From Ignavibacteria bacterium (GTDB lineage Bacteria > Bacteroidota > Ignavibacteria > Tepidaquicellales > OLB5): DNA of 38,708 nucleotides. The notes beneath the pieces are model-generated. The model was given only the letters and a program-made list of their open reading frames with translations. It was not told the origin of the DNA and made no database searches. Shown in pieces: positions 32,363 through 38,708 of this stretch; the stretch's first letter is position 1, and each line of letters starts with the position of its first letter. The DNA is taken from positions 1 through 38,708 of the forward strand of contig JABFSP010000211.1 in assembly GCA_013140565.1 (NCBI GenBank). The letters are read 5' to 3'. Both the position numbers and the translations under genes were made by a program.

Positions 32363-33184
32363 TTACCGCTTACTAAATCCCCTCTTTATGCCTTTAAACC
32401 CGGCATCAAAAAAATTATTTATCAGCGCTGCTTGTTCTTCAGCAGATGTTTTTTCAGTAATAGCTTCATAGGTCAACAATAGACCTTGCCAGCCGGAATC
32501 ATGCAGATACGCACTCTCGGGTATATCAAGAGTATTCATTTTTCTCAGTTCGGGATGTATGGTAAAATAAACATAAGGCAGCTCGTACATTTCATCACCG
32601 TTTGATACGCCTATTTCCATATACTCATCTATTTCATCTATCTTGCGCCCGCTGAACCATTTGAAGGCATTATCAAAGTGATGCGGCCAGAGAAATATCT
32701 GTGATTTTATACCGTCGTTAAAAGGGATACCCTTATGGAAAGAATTCAGCAGCTCAGAAAAATTTACAAATTGCAGCAGGAATTCCTGCGCGGCTTCGGG
32801 GTCAATTTCCATTTTGCGCTCATTGTCAAATTCACCCGCTGTTATGTTTGGAGAGACGCTAAACTCCGCTTTTAATACATCAAGCACTTCAGCGCAAAGC
32901 TCGCTAAGTGTTTTTCCTGTTATTTTGACAGATGCATATCGGTTTTTATTATCCGCAATTTCAACAGCAAGTATTTCGGCGTTAAAGCCAATTTCCAGTT
33001 CATTTAATGCGTTCATAGGGGGCGTGCAGAAACCTTTATTTACAATGCTCAGCCATATATTATCATTCTTCGCAATTGGCTGTACCAGCGCTTCGCGCAG
33101 CCTGCCAGCAAGCCTTGCAACGGAGTGTATTCTCAGCCTGGCCTTAACATACTGCTGCTCTTGTAATGATGGGAACTTTTGCAT
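32363..33184 (-). CDS. DUF5996 family protein
   Basis: A 273-aa soluble protein. The N-terminal part (YVKARLRIHSVARLAGRLREAL and NIWLSIVNKGFCTPPM) and the central SQIFLWPHHFDNAFKWFSGR, then VYFTIHPEL, match my recollection of the DUF5996 pattern. Function is unknown. The C-terminal helical section ends in NFFDAGFKGIKRGFSKR. It converges with the SRPBCC gene 23 nt away and starts with ATG, 32 nt after the MNT stop. Whether it is part of the MNT/HEPN transcript is unclear. Confidence 0.65.
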   Translation of the reverse strand: MQKFPSLQEQQYVKARLRIHSVARLAGRLREALVQPIAKNDNIWLSIVNKGFCTPPMNALNELEIGFNAEILAVEIADNKNRYASVKITGKTLSELCAEVLDVLKAEFSVSPNITAGEFDNERKMEIDPEAAQEFLLQFVNFSELLNSFHKGIPFNDGIKSQIFLWPHHFDNAFKWFSGRKIDEIDEYMEIGVSNGDEMYELPYVYFTIHPELRKMNTLDIPESAYLHDSGWQGLLLTYEAITEKTSAEEQAALINNFFDAGFKGIKRGFSKR

Positions 33185-33217
33185 TTTTAAAGATTTAAAG
33201 AGTCGTGGTTAAAAGAA

Positions 33218-33520
33218 TTAATTAATCAATACTCCGTATTTAGAAATACTCTCAATAAAGCCGCTTTCATCTTTTCCCTCTTCAAGGATAATAGGTTCTA
33301 TTCGGCTATCAATTTGCGATGCCAGTTTCCACAGTTTCGGTGAAACTGTTAAAAAATCTCCGGGAAATTTTTCTACAATTACAGCCAAATCTATATCACT
33401 GTCATTATTTGCCGTTCCTTTAGCAAATGAACCATATAAGATCAATTTCTTGAATTGAATGATCTTCTTTAATTCAGTTGAATACTTTTTCAGAGAATCG
33501 GCAACATCTGTTTTACCCAT
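33218..33520 (-). CDS. MNT-type nucleotidyltransferase domain protein
   Basis: A 100-aa minimal nucleotidyltransferase. Its active site is LYGSFAKGTANNDSDIDLAVIV: G30-S31 followed by D42 and D44, the GSxxxG...DxD pattern. In MNT/HEPN pairs this protein can AMPylate the HEPN partner and neutralise it. Its ATG overlaps the end of the HEPN gene by 31 bases, so the pair is tightly coupled. The HEPN gene comes first, as is common in these modules. Confidence 0.88.
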   Translation of the reverse strand: MGKTDVADSLKKYSTELKKIIQFKKLILYGSFAKGTANNDSDIDLAVIVEKFPGDFLTVSPKLWKLASQIDSRIEPIILEEGKDESGFIESISKYGVLIN

Positions 33521-33888
33521 ATTTGAAATTCCTTTGTTTTAGCTAATATATCAGACGTATTATTTCTGTTCAAAGATTCTAAAACCTGTTTTTTATATGA
33601 TGGATACCTTGCTTCGATATTTAATGGTTGTAGTGAAAACAAAAAATCTTTGTGGTTTTCCTTTATAATTTCGTTTAAGCCGGATAGTTCAGCCAGCTTG
33701 GTTAAATTATGCGTAAATGGTGGTATTTCATTCTTTCTAAAAACGAAGTAAGCTTTCAGCATTTTTTCGATTGATTGATGACACATAAAACCAACATAAA
33801 GGTACCTGCCTCCTTCGAGCATTACTTCTGCCGTTTCAAGATCGTAGTCTGACAGCTCTGGCCAATATGTAATTTTATTGTTGTCCAA
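33490..33888 (-). CDS. HEPN domain protein
   Basis: A 132-aa all-helical HEPN (PF05168-like) protein. Diagnostic segments are DYDLETAEVMLEGGRYLYVGFMCHQSIEKMLKAYFVFR, PPFTHNLTKLAELSGL and, near the end, NIEARYPSYKKQVLESL. The compact RX4-6H RNase motif of toxic HepT proteins is not evident: R-K-N-E-I-P-P-F-T-H has eight residues between Arg and His. It may therefore be a non-toxic or differently acting HEPN. The start is TTG at 33888. It overlaps MNT by 31 bases. The 141 bases upstream (33889-34029) hold no clear gene. Confidence 0.85.
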   Translation of the reverse strand: MDNNKITYWPELSDYDLETAEVMLEGGRYLYVGFMCHQSIEKMLKAYFVFRKNEIPPFTHNLTKLAELSGLNEIIKENHKDFLFSLQPLNIEARYPSYKKQVLESLNRNNTSDILAKTKEFQIWVKQMLPIL

Positions 33889-34029
33889 TATTGCAATTTA
33901 AATAATACATAATACAGATACAACTTTAATTAGAAATCAGCTCCAGTTGTTCTAATGCTAACAAAGAATCTTTCTAAAATGCGTCTGGTATACGCCCGAC
34001 ACCACTAAATTCCAAAACCTGCAACCATA

Positions 34030-34431
34030 TCATCTCACCACCGGCATTCCCGCTGATTTCCAGTGTTCAATTCCGCCCTTTAGATTATACACCTTCTCAA
34101 ACCCCATACTTTTCATTTGCTTCACCGCGCCAACACTCCTTGAGCCGGATGCGCAGTAAACTAAATATGATTTGCTTTTATCCAGTTTTTCGAGGTACGC
34201 TTTAAATCCGCTTGAAGTATAGCTCATATTCTGCGCTCCCGCAATTTTATCGCCGCCGAATTCAAACGCGCTACGCACGTCAAGTATTACAGCGTCAGGT
34301 TCTTTTGTAAACTCGCTGAATTTTTCGGGGGTAACATCTTCGGCTGTGGTTTTGGCCCCGTTAAAAAAGAACATGTACACAAAAATCAGAACTGCTGCAG
34401 CCGCTGCTGCTAATATTATTTTATTGTTCAA
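34030..34431 (-). CDS. membrane-anchored rhodanese-like protein
   Basis: A 133-aa single-domain rhodanese. Residues 5-24 form a hydrophobic signal or anchor (ILAAAAAAVLIFVYMFFF). The rest is periplasmic: AVILDVRSAFEFGGDKIAGAQNM, then the active-site loop VYCASGSRSVG with C93 as the persulfide-carrying residue, and VYNLKGGIEHWKSAGMPV. It handles sulfane sulfur or senses thiols in the envelope. The start is TTG at 34431 with AGGA 6 nt upstream. A hairpin lies 12 nt before the start. Confidence 0.88.
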   Translation of the reverse strand: MNNKIILAAAAAAVLIFVYMFFFNGAKTTAEDVTPEKFSEFTKEPDAVILDVRSAFEFGGDKIAGAQNMSYTSSGFKAYLEKLDKSKSYLVYCASGSRSVGAVKQMKSMGFEKVYNLKGGIEHWKSAGMPVVR

Positions 34432-34442
34432 CTTTTTTCCTG

Positions 34443-34456
34443 CCCGTGAAAACGGG
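34443..34456 (-). repeat. leader hairpin, palindrome family 3
   Basis: CCCGT (34443-34447) pairs with ACGGG (34452-34456) around GAAA. It lies 12 nt upstream of the rhodanese TTG start and just above its AGGA. Confidence 0.6.
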
Positions 34457-34500
34457 TCTCCGTTAATTTACTGTTTTATATATTGAACAATCGCTGCTGA

Positions 34501-34551
34501 TTGTTGAGCCGCGGTTTATGCGGCGAAACCTTACTCCGCAGGAGGAAGGCT
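34501..34551 (+). repeat. double-hairpin intergenic repeat, copy 3
   Basis: Same layout as copy 2: TTGTTGA, first stem GCCGC (34508-34512) with GCGGC (34520-34524), CGAAACC, then CCTT-CTCC with GGAG-AAGG around GCA. The first stem has G:C where copies 1 and 2 have A:T at the fourth pair, a compensatory change. It lies 6 nt past the aconitase stop. Confidence 0.8.
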
Positions 34552-34556
34552 AATTG

Positions 34557-36800
34557 TTAAGCTTTCTTCGCCATTAAATTCAGCGCACTGCCAACTTTGA
34601 ACCAGTCTATCTGCTGTTTATTCATTGTGTGATTCAGCATTATTTCATCGGTTGTTCCGTCTGAATGCTTCAGCGTCATTGTAACCTGACTGCCGGGAGC
34701 AATATCTTTTACATCAAGGTCTATCCTGTCATCTTCGCGTACCTTATCATAATCTGCCGGATCGGCAAACGTCAAAGGCAGCATACCCTGTTTCTTTAAA
34801 TTGGTCTCATGAATCCTAGCAAATGATTTAACTATGATAGCCTTACCGCCTAAGTGGCGCGGCTCCATAGCCGCATGCTCACGGGATGAGCCTTCACCGT
34901 AATTTTCTTCGCCAACAACAACCCATGGTATAAAGTTAGCCTTATAATGCCTTGCAACATTCGGTACTTCGTCATAGTTTCCGGTTAACAGATTCTTTAC
35001 GTGGTTAGTCTTATCGTTGAACCAGTTTAATGCGCCTATGAACATGTTATTAGAAATGTTGTCTAAATGACCTCTGAACCTTAGCCACGGACCCGCCATT
35101 GAAATATGATCGGTGGTACATTTTCCTTTTGCTTTTAAAAGCAGGTGCATGTTCTTGTAATCCTTTTCAAAATCAGGGTGAACAAAAGGGAAGAGTCTCT
35201 GCAAACGTTTGCTCTCGGGGTCAATTTCAACATTCACTCCCGTGCCATCCGCTGCCGGGGCAACGTAGCCGTTCACGCCTTTTAAATAACCGTTTTTCGG
35301 GAGCTCATCGCCTTTTGGCTCGGCAAGTTTAACATCTTCGCCTTTGCTGTTTTTAAGTGTATCGGTTAACGGATTAAATGTAAGCTTCCCCGCAAACGCA
35401 AGCGCTGTTACAATTTCAGGCGAAGCGACAAAAGCGTTTGTTGCGGGATTCCCGTCATTACGCTTTGAAAAATTCCTGTTATACGAAGTAATAATAGAAT
35501 TCTTTTCGCCCTCTTTAACGTCGTGGCGTTTCCACTGCCCGATACAGGGACCGCATGCATTTGCCAGCACCAGTCCGCCAACTTTTTCAAATATCTCAAG
35601 CTGACCGTCACGCTCAATTGTCGCGCGGATCTGCTCGCTTCCGGGCGTTATTGTAAATTCTGATTTAACCTTAAGCCCCATTTCCAGTGCCTGCTTAGCA
35701 ACTGATGCTGAACGCTCCATATCTTCATATGATGAATTAGTACAGCTTCCAATAAGCGCAACTTTTAGCTCTTCGGGGTACTCTTTATCCTTAACAGCCT
35801 GTTTGAATACTGAAATGGGCCATGCAAGATCAGGTGTGAACGGACCGTTTATGTGCGGCTCGAGCTCGCTTAAATTAATTTCAATTACCTGGTCATAATA
35901 TTTTTCGCTGCCTTCATCGGGTCTAAGGTAATCAGCAATTTCGTTGGCAAGTTTACCAACTTCTTCGCGTTCTGTAATAGCGAGGTAGTCATACATTTTT
36001 TTATCGTATGCAAAAAGTGATGTTGTGGCGCCTATTTCGGCGCCCATATTACATATGGTACCTTTGCCCGTGCAGGAAATATTATCGGCGCCTTCACCGA
36101 AATATTCAACAATTGCGCCTGTGCCGCCTTTTACGGTGAGTATACCGGCGACTTTCAGTATCACATCTTTTGGTGAAGTCCACCCGTTTAACTTGCCGGT
36201 TAATTTAACGCCTATGAGTTTGGGAAATTTTAATTCCCACGGCATTCCTGCCATAACGTCAACTGCATCAGCTCCGCCTACGCCTATTGCTATCATTCCA
36301 AGTCCGCCTGCATTAGGGGTGTGTGAATCAGTACCTATCATCATACCGCCGGGGAAAGCATAATTTTCAAGCACAACCTGGTGGATAATTCCCGCACCGG
36401 GTTTCCAGAAACCGATACCGTATTTATTTGATACGCTTGCAAGAAAATCATATACTTCCCTGTTCTCGTTTTCTGCTGTCAGCAGGTCTTTTGCTGAACC
36501 AACTTCTGCCTGTATCAAATGATCACAATGTACGGTTGATGGCACCGCAACTCTGGGTATTCCCGCAGACATAAACTGCAGCAGCGCCATCTGCGCGGTT
36601 GCATCCTGCATCGCGACCCTATCAGGCGCGAACTCAACAAAATCCTTGCCGCCTGTGTATGGATTTGCAGTTTCCCCCCATAAATGCGCATAAAGAATTT
36701 TTTCCGCATAGGTCATTGGCCTGCCTAAAACTTTTTTCGCGGCATCAACTTTTCCTTTAAATCCTGAATATACTTTTTTGATTAGATCCAGATCAAACAT
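34557..36800 (-). CDS. aconitate hydratase
   Basis: Aconitase of the mitochondrial-like type, 747 aa. It interconverts citrate and isocitrate in the TCA cycle through a [4Fe-4S] cluster. Cluster ligands are C353 in [10 protein letters not shown] and C416/C419 in ANACGPCIG. Other blocks are [40 protein letters not shown] and the C-terminal swivel domain with [19 protein letters not shown] (catalytic Ser) and [13 protein letters not shown]. Length and motif order are normal. It stands alone, with a 95-base upstream gap containing a long imperfect hairpin, and ends next to double-hairpin copy 3. I left the gene symbol blank because acnA/acnB naming does not fit this class well. Confidence 0.95.
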   Translation of the reverse strand: MFDLDLIKKVYSGFKGKVDAAKKVLGRPMTYAEKILYAHLWGETANPYTGGKDFVEFAPDRVAMQDATAQMALLQFMSAGIPRVAVPSTVHCDHLIQAEVGSAKDLLTAENENREVYDFLASVSNKYGIGFWKPGAGIIHQVVLENYAFPGGMMIGTDSHTPNAGGLGMIAIGVGGADAVDVMAGMPWELKFPKLIGVKLTGKLNGWTSPKDVILKVAGILTVKGGTGAIVEYFGEGADNISCTGKGTICNMGAEIGATTSLFAYDKKMYDYLAITEREEVGKLANEIADYLRPDEGSEKYYDQVIEINLSELEPHINGPFTPDLAWPISVFKQAVKDKEYPEELKVALIGSCTNSSYEDMERSASVAKQALEMGLKVKSEFTITPGSEQIRATIERDGQLEIFEKVGGLVLANACGPCIGQWKRHDVKEGEKNSIITSYNRNFSKRNDGNPATNAFVASPEIVTALAFAGKLTFNPLTDTLKNSKGEDVKLAEPKGDELPKNGYLKGVNGYVAPAADGTGVNVEIDPESKRLQRLFPFVHPDFEKDYKNMHLLLKAKGKCTTDHISMAGPWLRFRGHLDNISNNMFIGALNWFNDKTNHVKNLLTGNYDEVPNVARHYKANFIPWVVVGEENYGEGSSREHAAMEPRHLGGKAIIVKSFARIHETNLKKQGMLPLTFADPADYDKVREDDRIDLDVKDIAPGSQVTMTLKHSDGTTDEIMLNHTMNKQQIDWFKVGSALNLMAKKA

Positions 36801-36821
36801 TTAATAATCCTTTGCATTGTA

Positions 36822-36858
36822 ATTCCTGACTGCCTTCTTCCGGGGCGAGTGCAGGAAT
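36822..36858 (-). repeat. imperfect leader hairpin upstream of aconitase
   Basis: Outer stem ATTCCTG (36822-36828) with CAGGAAT (36852-36858). The inner ACTGCC pairs with GGCGAGT, one base bulged. It lies 22 nt upstream of the aconitase ATG. It is larger than the family 3 hairpins but in a comparable place. Confidence 0.5.
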
Positions 36859-36895
36859 CTTATATAAATTTATATGATAATATTATTTAACTTTT

Positions 36896-37615
36896 TTAAT
36901 TTGTAAAACTTATATTTTCCGGCTTAAGCAATTCCATCCCTTTGAACTTAAGCAATAGCTGCGCATCGGTTACAACATCTTTCATGCAGTAATTCTTTAT
37001 GCGCTCAAGATCTTTATCTATCCAGTATGTGCTCCAGACCTGGCTGCCATCAATATCATCCTTGGGTGATTCAATGCCGAACACCGCAGCAAGCAGGTTA
37101 AGCGAAGTATAGCTTTTATAATCGCCGAACTTCCACATATCCATAGTATCGATTAACTGAACCTCCCACGGCTTTTTGCCGGCATTATCAAGCAGGTAGG
37201 GAATCTGGAGTCCGTTAATTAAACACCTGCGCGCAATGTAGGGAAAGTCAAATTCTTTGCTGTTATGCCCGCATAACAAATGCTCATCAGTACTGAAGCT
37301 TTTATTCAATGCTTCGCTGAATTCCTCCAGCAGCTTTTTTTCATCATCACCGTAGAATGCTTTTACTTTAAACTGTATCCCTGTGCCGTTTTCAAAAAAA
37401 TATCCCGCGCAAATGCAGATTATCTTCCCAAACTCCGCATAAATGCCCGCGCGCTGGTACAGCCCGTCGGGGGTAAGACCCTCTTTGATATCGCGCGCCA
37501 TTTTTTTCTTCCACAGCTCTTTCCACTCGTCCGGCAGTTCATCGTATGCGGCGTACTGCGGCACAGTTTCAATATCAAGCACTAGTATGTTCTTAAGATT
37601 TATTCTATCAAGCAT
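36896..37615 (-). CDS. 3'-5' exonuclease, PolB-exonuclease-like (DEDD)
   Basis: A 239-aa predicted 3'-5' exonuclease of the DNA_pol_B_exo2 family (PF10108). The exonuclease motifs are LDIETVPQ (Exo I, Asp and Glu, residues 14-16), LLCGHNSKEFDFPYIARR (Exo II, Asp) and YCMKDVVTDAQLLLKF (Exo III, Asp). A polymerase domain is absent, which is normal for this stand-alone family. Its role in repair or RNA/DNA trimming is not established. The neighbours downstream, YraN and RNase HII, form a nucleic-acid-processing group on the same strand. Confidence 0.88.
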   Translation of the reverse strand: MLDRINLKNILVLDIETVPQYAAYDELPDEWKELWKKKMARDIKEGLTPDGLYQRAGIYAEFGKIICICAGYFFENGTGIQFKVKAFYGDDEKKLLEEFSEALNKSFSTDEHLLCGHNSKEFDFPYIARRCLINGLQIPYLLDNAGKKPWEVQLIDTMDMWKFGDYKSYTSLNLLAAVFGIESPKDDIDGSQVWSTYWIDKDLERIKNYCMKDVVTDAQLLLKFKGMELLKPENISFTN

Positions 37616-37675
37616 TTTTTTAGATTATAGTCTGGTAAACTATATTTATCAAAATTAGTGAAATCCCGTTTATAA

Positions 37676-37707
37676 ACGTTTCACGTCTGACATTTGACGT
37701 TTCACGT
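37676..37707. repeat. 11-nt direct repeat
   Basis: ACGTTTCACGT occurs at 37676-37686 and 37697-37707, 21 nt apart, directly against the YraN stop in the 92-base gap before the exonuclease gene. Confidence 0.7.
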
Positions 37708-38070
37708 TTAAAAACAATTTATTATATGATTCATCTTAGCTTTACCATTCTCTATCATAATTGCCGCAATATCAAAACGTTTTTCGTAATCATCGTATTT
37801 GGGATTCAACATTATAAATCCCTGGGCTGAGTGTATCATCTGCTGCATTTTTCTTTCGGTCACCGATTCTTCCGGCTCGCCAAACATTTTACTGCGCCTG
37901 GTCTTAACTTCCACAAATATTATTATCTTTTTTGTATCATCTTTAAATATCAGGTCAGTTTCAGCGCGCTCATACCGGAAGCCCTGCTCAACAAATTCAA
38001 ACCCAAGTAACTCAAAATGCTCCTTCGCTATAGCTTCACCGGTCTTACCCAGCTGAGTCAATTTACCCAC
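37708..38070 (-). CDS. YraN-family (UPF0102) endonuclease-like protein
   Basis: A 120-aa protein of the UPF0102/YraN family with a restriction-endonuclease-like core. Motifs are GEAIAKEHFELLGF, RYERAETDLIFKDDTKKIIIFVEVKTR (the GEID...VEVKxR active-site pattern, with AETD for GEID) and SVTERKMQQMIHSAQGFI. Members are small nucleases often next to rnhB, exactly as here, where the RNase HII stop is 3 nt away. Function in the cell is not settled. ATG start. Confidence 0.9.
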   Translation of the reverse strand: MGKLTQLGKTGEAIAKEHFELLGFEFVEQGFRYERAETDLIFKDDTKKIIIFVEVKTRRSKMFGEPEESVTERKMQQMIHSAQGFIMLNPKYDDYEKRFDIAAIMIENGKAKMNHIINCF

Positions 38071-38073
38071 GGA

Positions 38074-38708
38074 TTAAAAAAGCTCTCCCTGTACAGCTTT
38101 CAGCTTAAACGACCTTCTGTGAATTTCTGTGTAGCCAAATTCTATTATCTCTTCTATGTGATTCTGTGTGCCGTAACCCTTGTGGTGGGAGAATGAATAA
38201 TTGGGAAACCTGTTTTCATACTCGCACATTATCCTGTCACGGGTAACTTTTGCAATAATTGATGCCGCGGCTACCGAAAAACTTTTTTCATCAGCCTTAA
38301 TTACGTTACGCACTTCGGCTATCGGATTAAAATAAAAATTCCCGTCTGCAATAATTACACCGGGAACTTCCTTTAACCTGCTGATCGCTATATTCATTGC
38401 TTCTTTGGTAGCGTTCAGAATATTCAGCTCATCAATCTGCCGGTTGTCAATAATTCCAACACCCCAGCTGAGAGCCTGTGATGTAATTTCTTCATACAGC
38501 TCTTCCCTGCGTTTGCGGGTAACTTTTTTTGAATCATACACGCCCTCAATATAAATATCATCACTGAAAATCACCGCGGCAGCAACCACGGGTCCGGCAA
38601 TCGGACCCCTACCGGCTTCATCCACACCGCACAGCAAACCTTTACCCTCACGCCTTATTATAGTATCGTATTCTATTATTCCCCGTGTTCTGATGGATGG
38701 TATTTTTG
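38074..38708 (-). CDS. rnhB: ribonuclease HII, 5' end cut by window edge
   Basis: RNase HII, which removes ribonucleotides from DNA and RNA primers. Motif GVDEAGRGPIAGPVVAAAV carries the first Asp-Glu pair. IIADGNFYF, SVAAASIIAKVTRD and HHKGYGTQNH complete the active site, and the tail ends FKLKAVQGELF. A TTG at 38637 sits right before LCGVDEAG and would give only 187 aa. The frame stays open upstream to the window edge with no ATG, encoding KIPSIRTRGIIEYDT and a basic stretch. The true start may therefore lie beyond 38708, giving a normal-length protein. Confidence 0.9.
   Translation of the reverse strand, partial: KIPSIRTRGIIEYDTIIRREGKGLLCGVDEAGRGPIAGPVVAAAVIFSDDIYIEGVYDSKKVTRKRREELYEEITSQALSWGVGIIDNRQIDELNILNATKEAMNIAISRLKEVPGVIIADGNFYFNPIAEVRNVIKADEKSFSVAAASIIAKVTRDRIMCEYENRFPNYSFSHHKGYGTQNHIEEIIEFGYTEIHRRSFKLKAVQGELF

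Overview
The window looks like chromosome from a member of the Ignavibacteria or a nearby Bacteroidota/Chlorobi-group lineage. The best evidence is the protein encoded at 27554-29704 (minus). It ends in a type IX secretion (Por) sorting tail with the NYPNPFNP signature typical of that group. Moderate A+T content, frequent TTG start codons, and scattered short palindromes between genes fit a free-living environmental genome of this kind. There are no rRNA or tRNA genes, no CRISPR array, and no transposase.

Layout. (1) 1-5786, plus strand: surface-polysaccharide genes, namely a GT4 glycosyltransferase cut by the window edge, a CapE/FnlA-type UDP-GlcNAc dehydratase, an RmlD-type reductase, a GT2 transferase and an ArnT/PMT-like membrane transferase. 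(2) 6008-8375, plus: a small envelope island with a DUF3574 protein, a membrane protein, a cytochrome P460-like protein and a GH25 lysozyme lipoprotein. (3) 8395-9477, minus: an AlkC-type DNA alkylation repair glycosylase. (4) 9634-27284, minus: a long polysaccharide/glycoconjugate locus with a hydrolase, DUF354, a UDP-GlcNAc 2-epimerase, GT4, WecE, WbqC, a GNAT, two GT2, a methyltransferase, two paralogous multi-pass membrane proteins, a second DegT aminotransferase, two SDR epimerases, GT4 and GT9. (5) 27554-38708: mostly unrelated housekeeping and orphan genes. They are the T9SS-secreted propeller protein, exonuclease III, DUF3788, NUDIX, SRPBCC, DUF5996, a HEPN/MNT pair, rhodanese, aconitase, a PolB-type exonuclease, YraN, and RNase HII cut by the window edge.

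How it works together. The sugar genes suggest at least two activated sugars. One is a UDP-6-deoxy-L-HexNAc (CapE-like plus RmlD-like, perhaps with the 2-epimerase). The other is a dTDP-4-amino-4,6-dideoxygalactose (WecE), perhaps N-acetylated by the nearby GNAT. Several GT2/GT4/GT9 enzymes would assemble them at the inner membrane. I recognise no Wzx flippase or Wzy polymerase. The twin membrane proteins at 15489-16535 and 19171-20238 are candidates for an unassigned membrane step.

Most unusual observations. Two genes (the 2-epimerase and the GT2 at 17224-18174) encode conserved N-termini upstream of any ATG, GTG or TTG. Each has an AUA codon exactly 5 nt after a Shine-Dalgarno-like sequence. 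An intergenic element with two adjacent stems occurs three times near the 3' ends of minus-strand genes, and one stem shows a compensatory base-pair change. Further short palindromes form two more families, one lying 11-17 nt upstream of four minus-strand starts. All functional calls are from reading the sequence alone.
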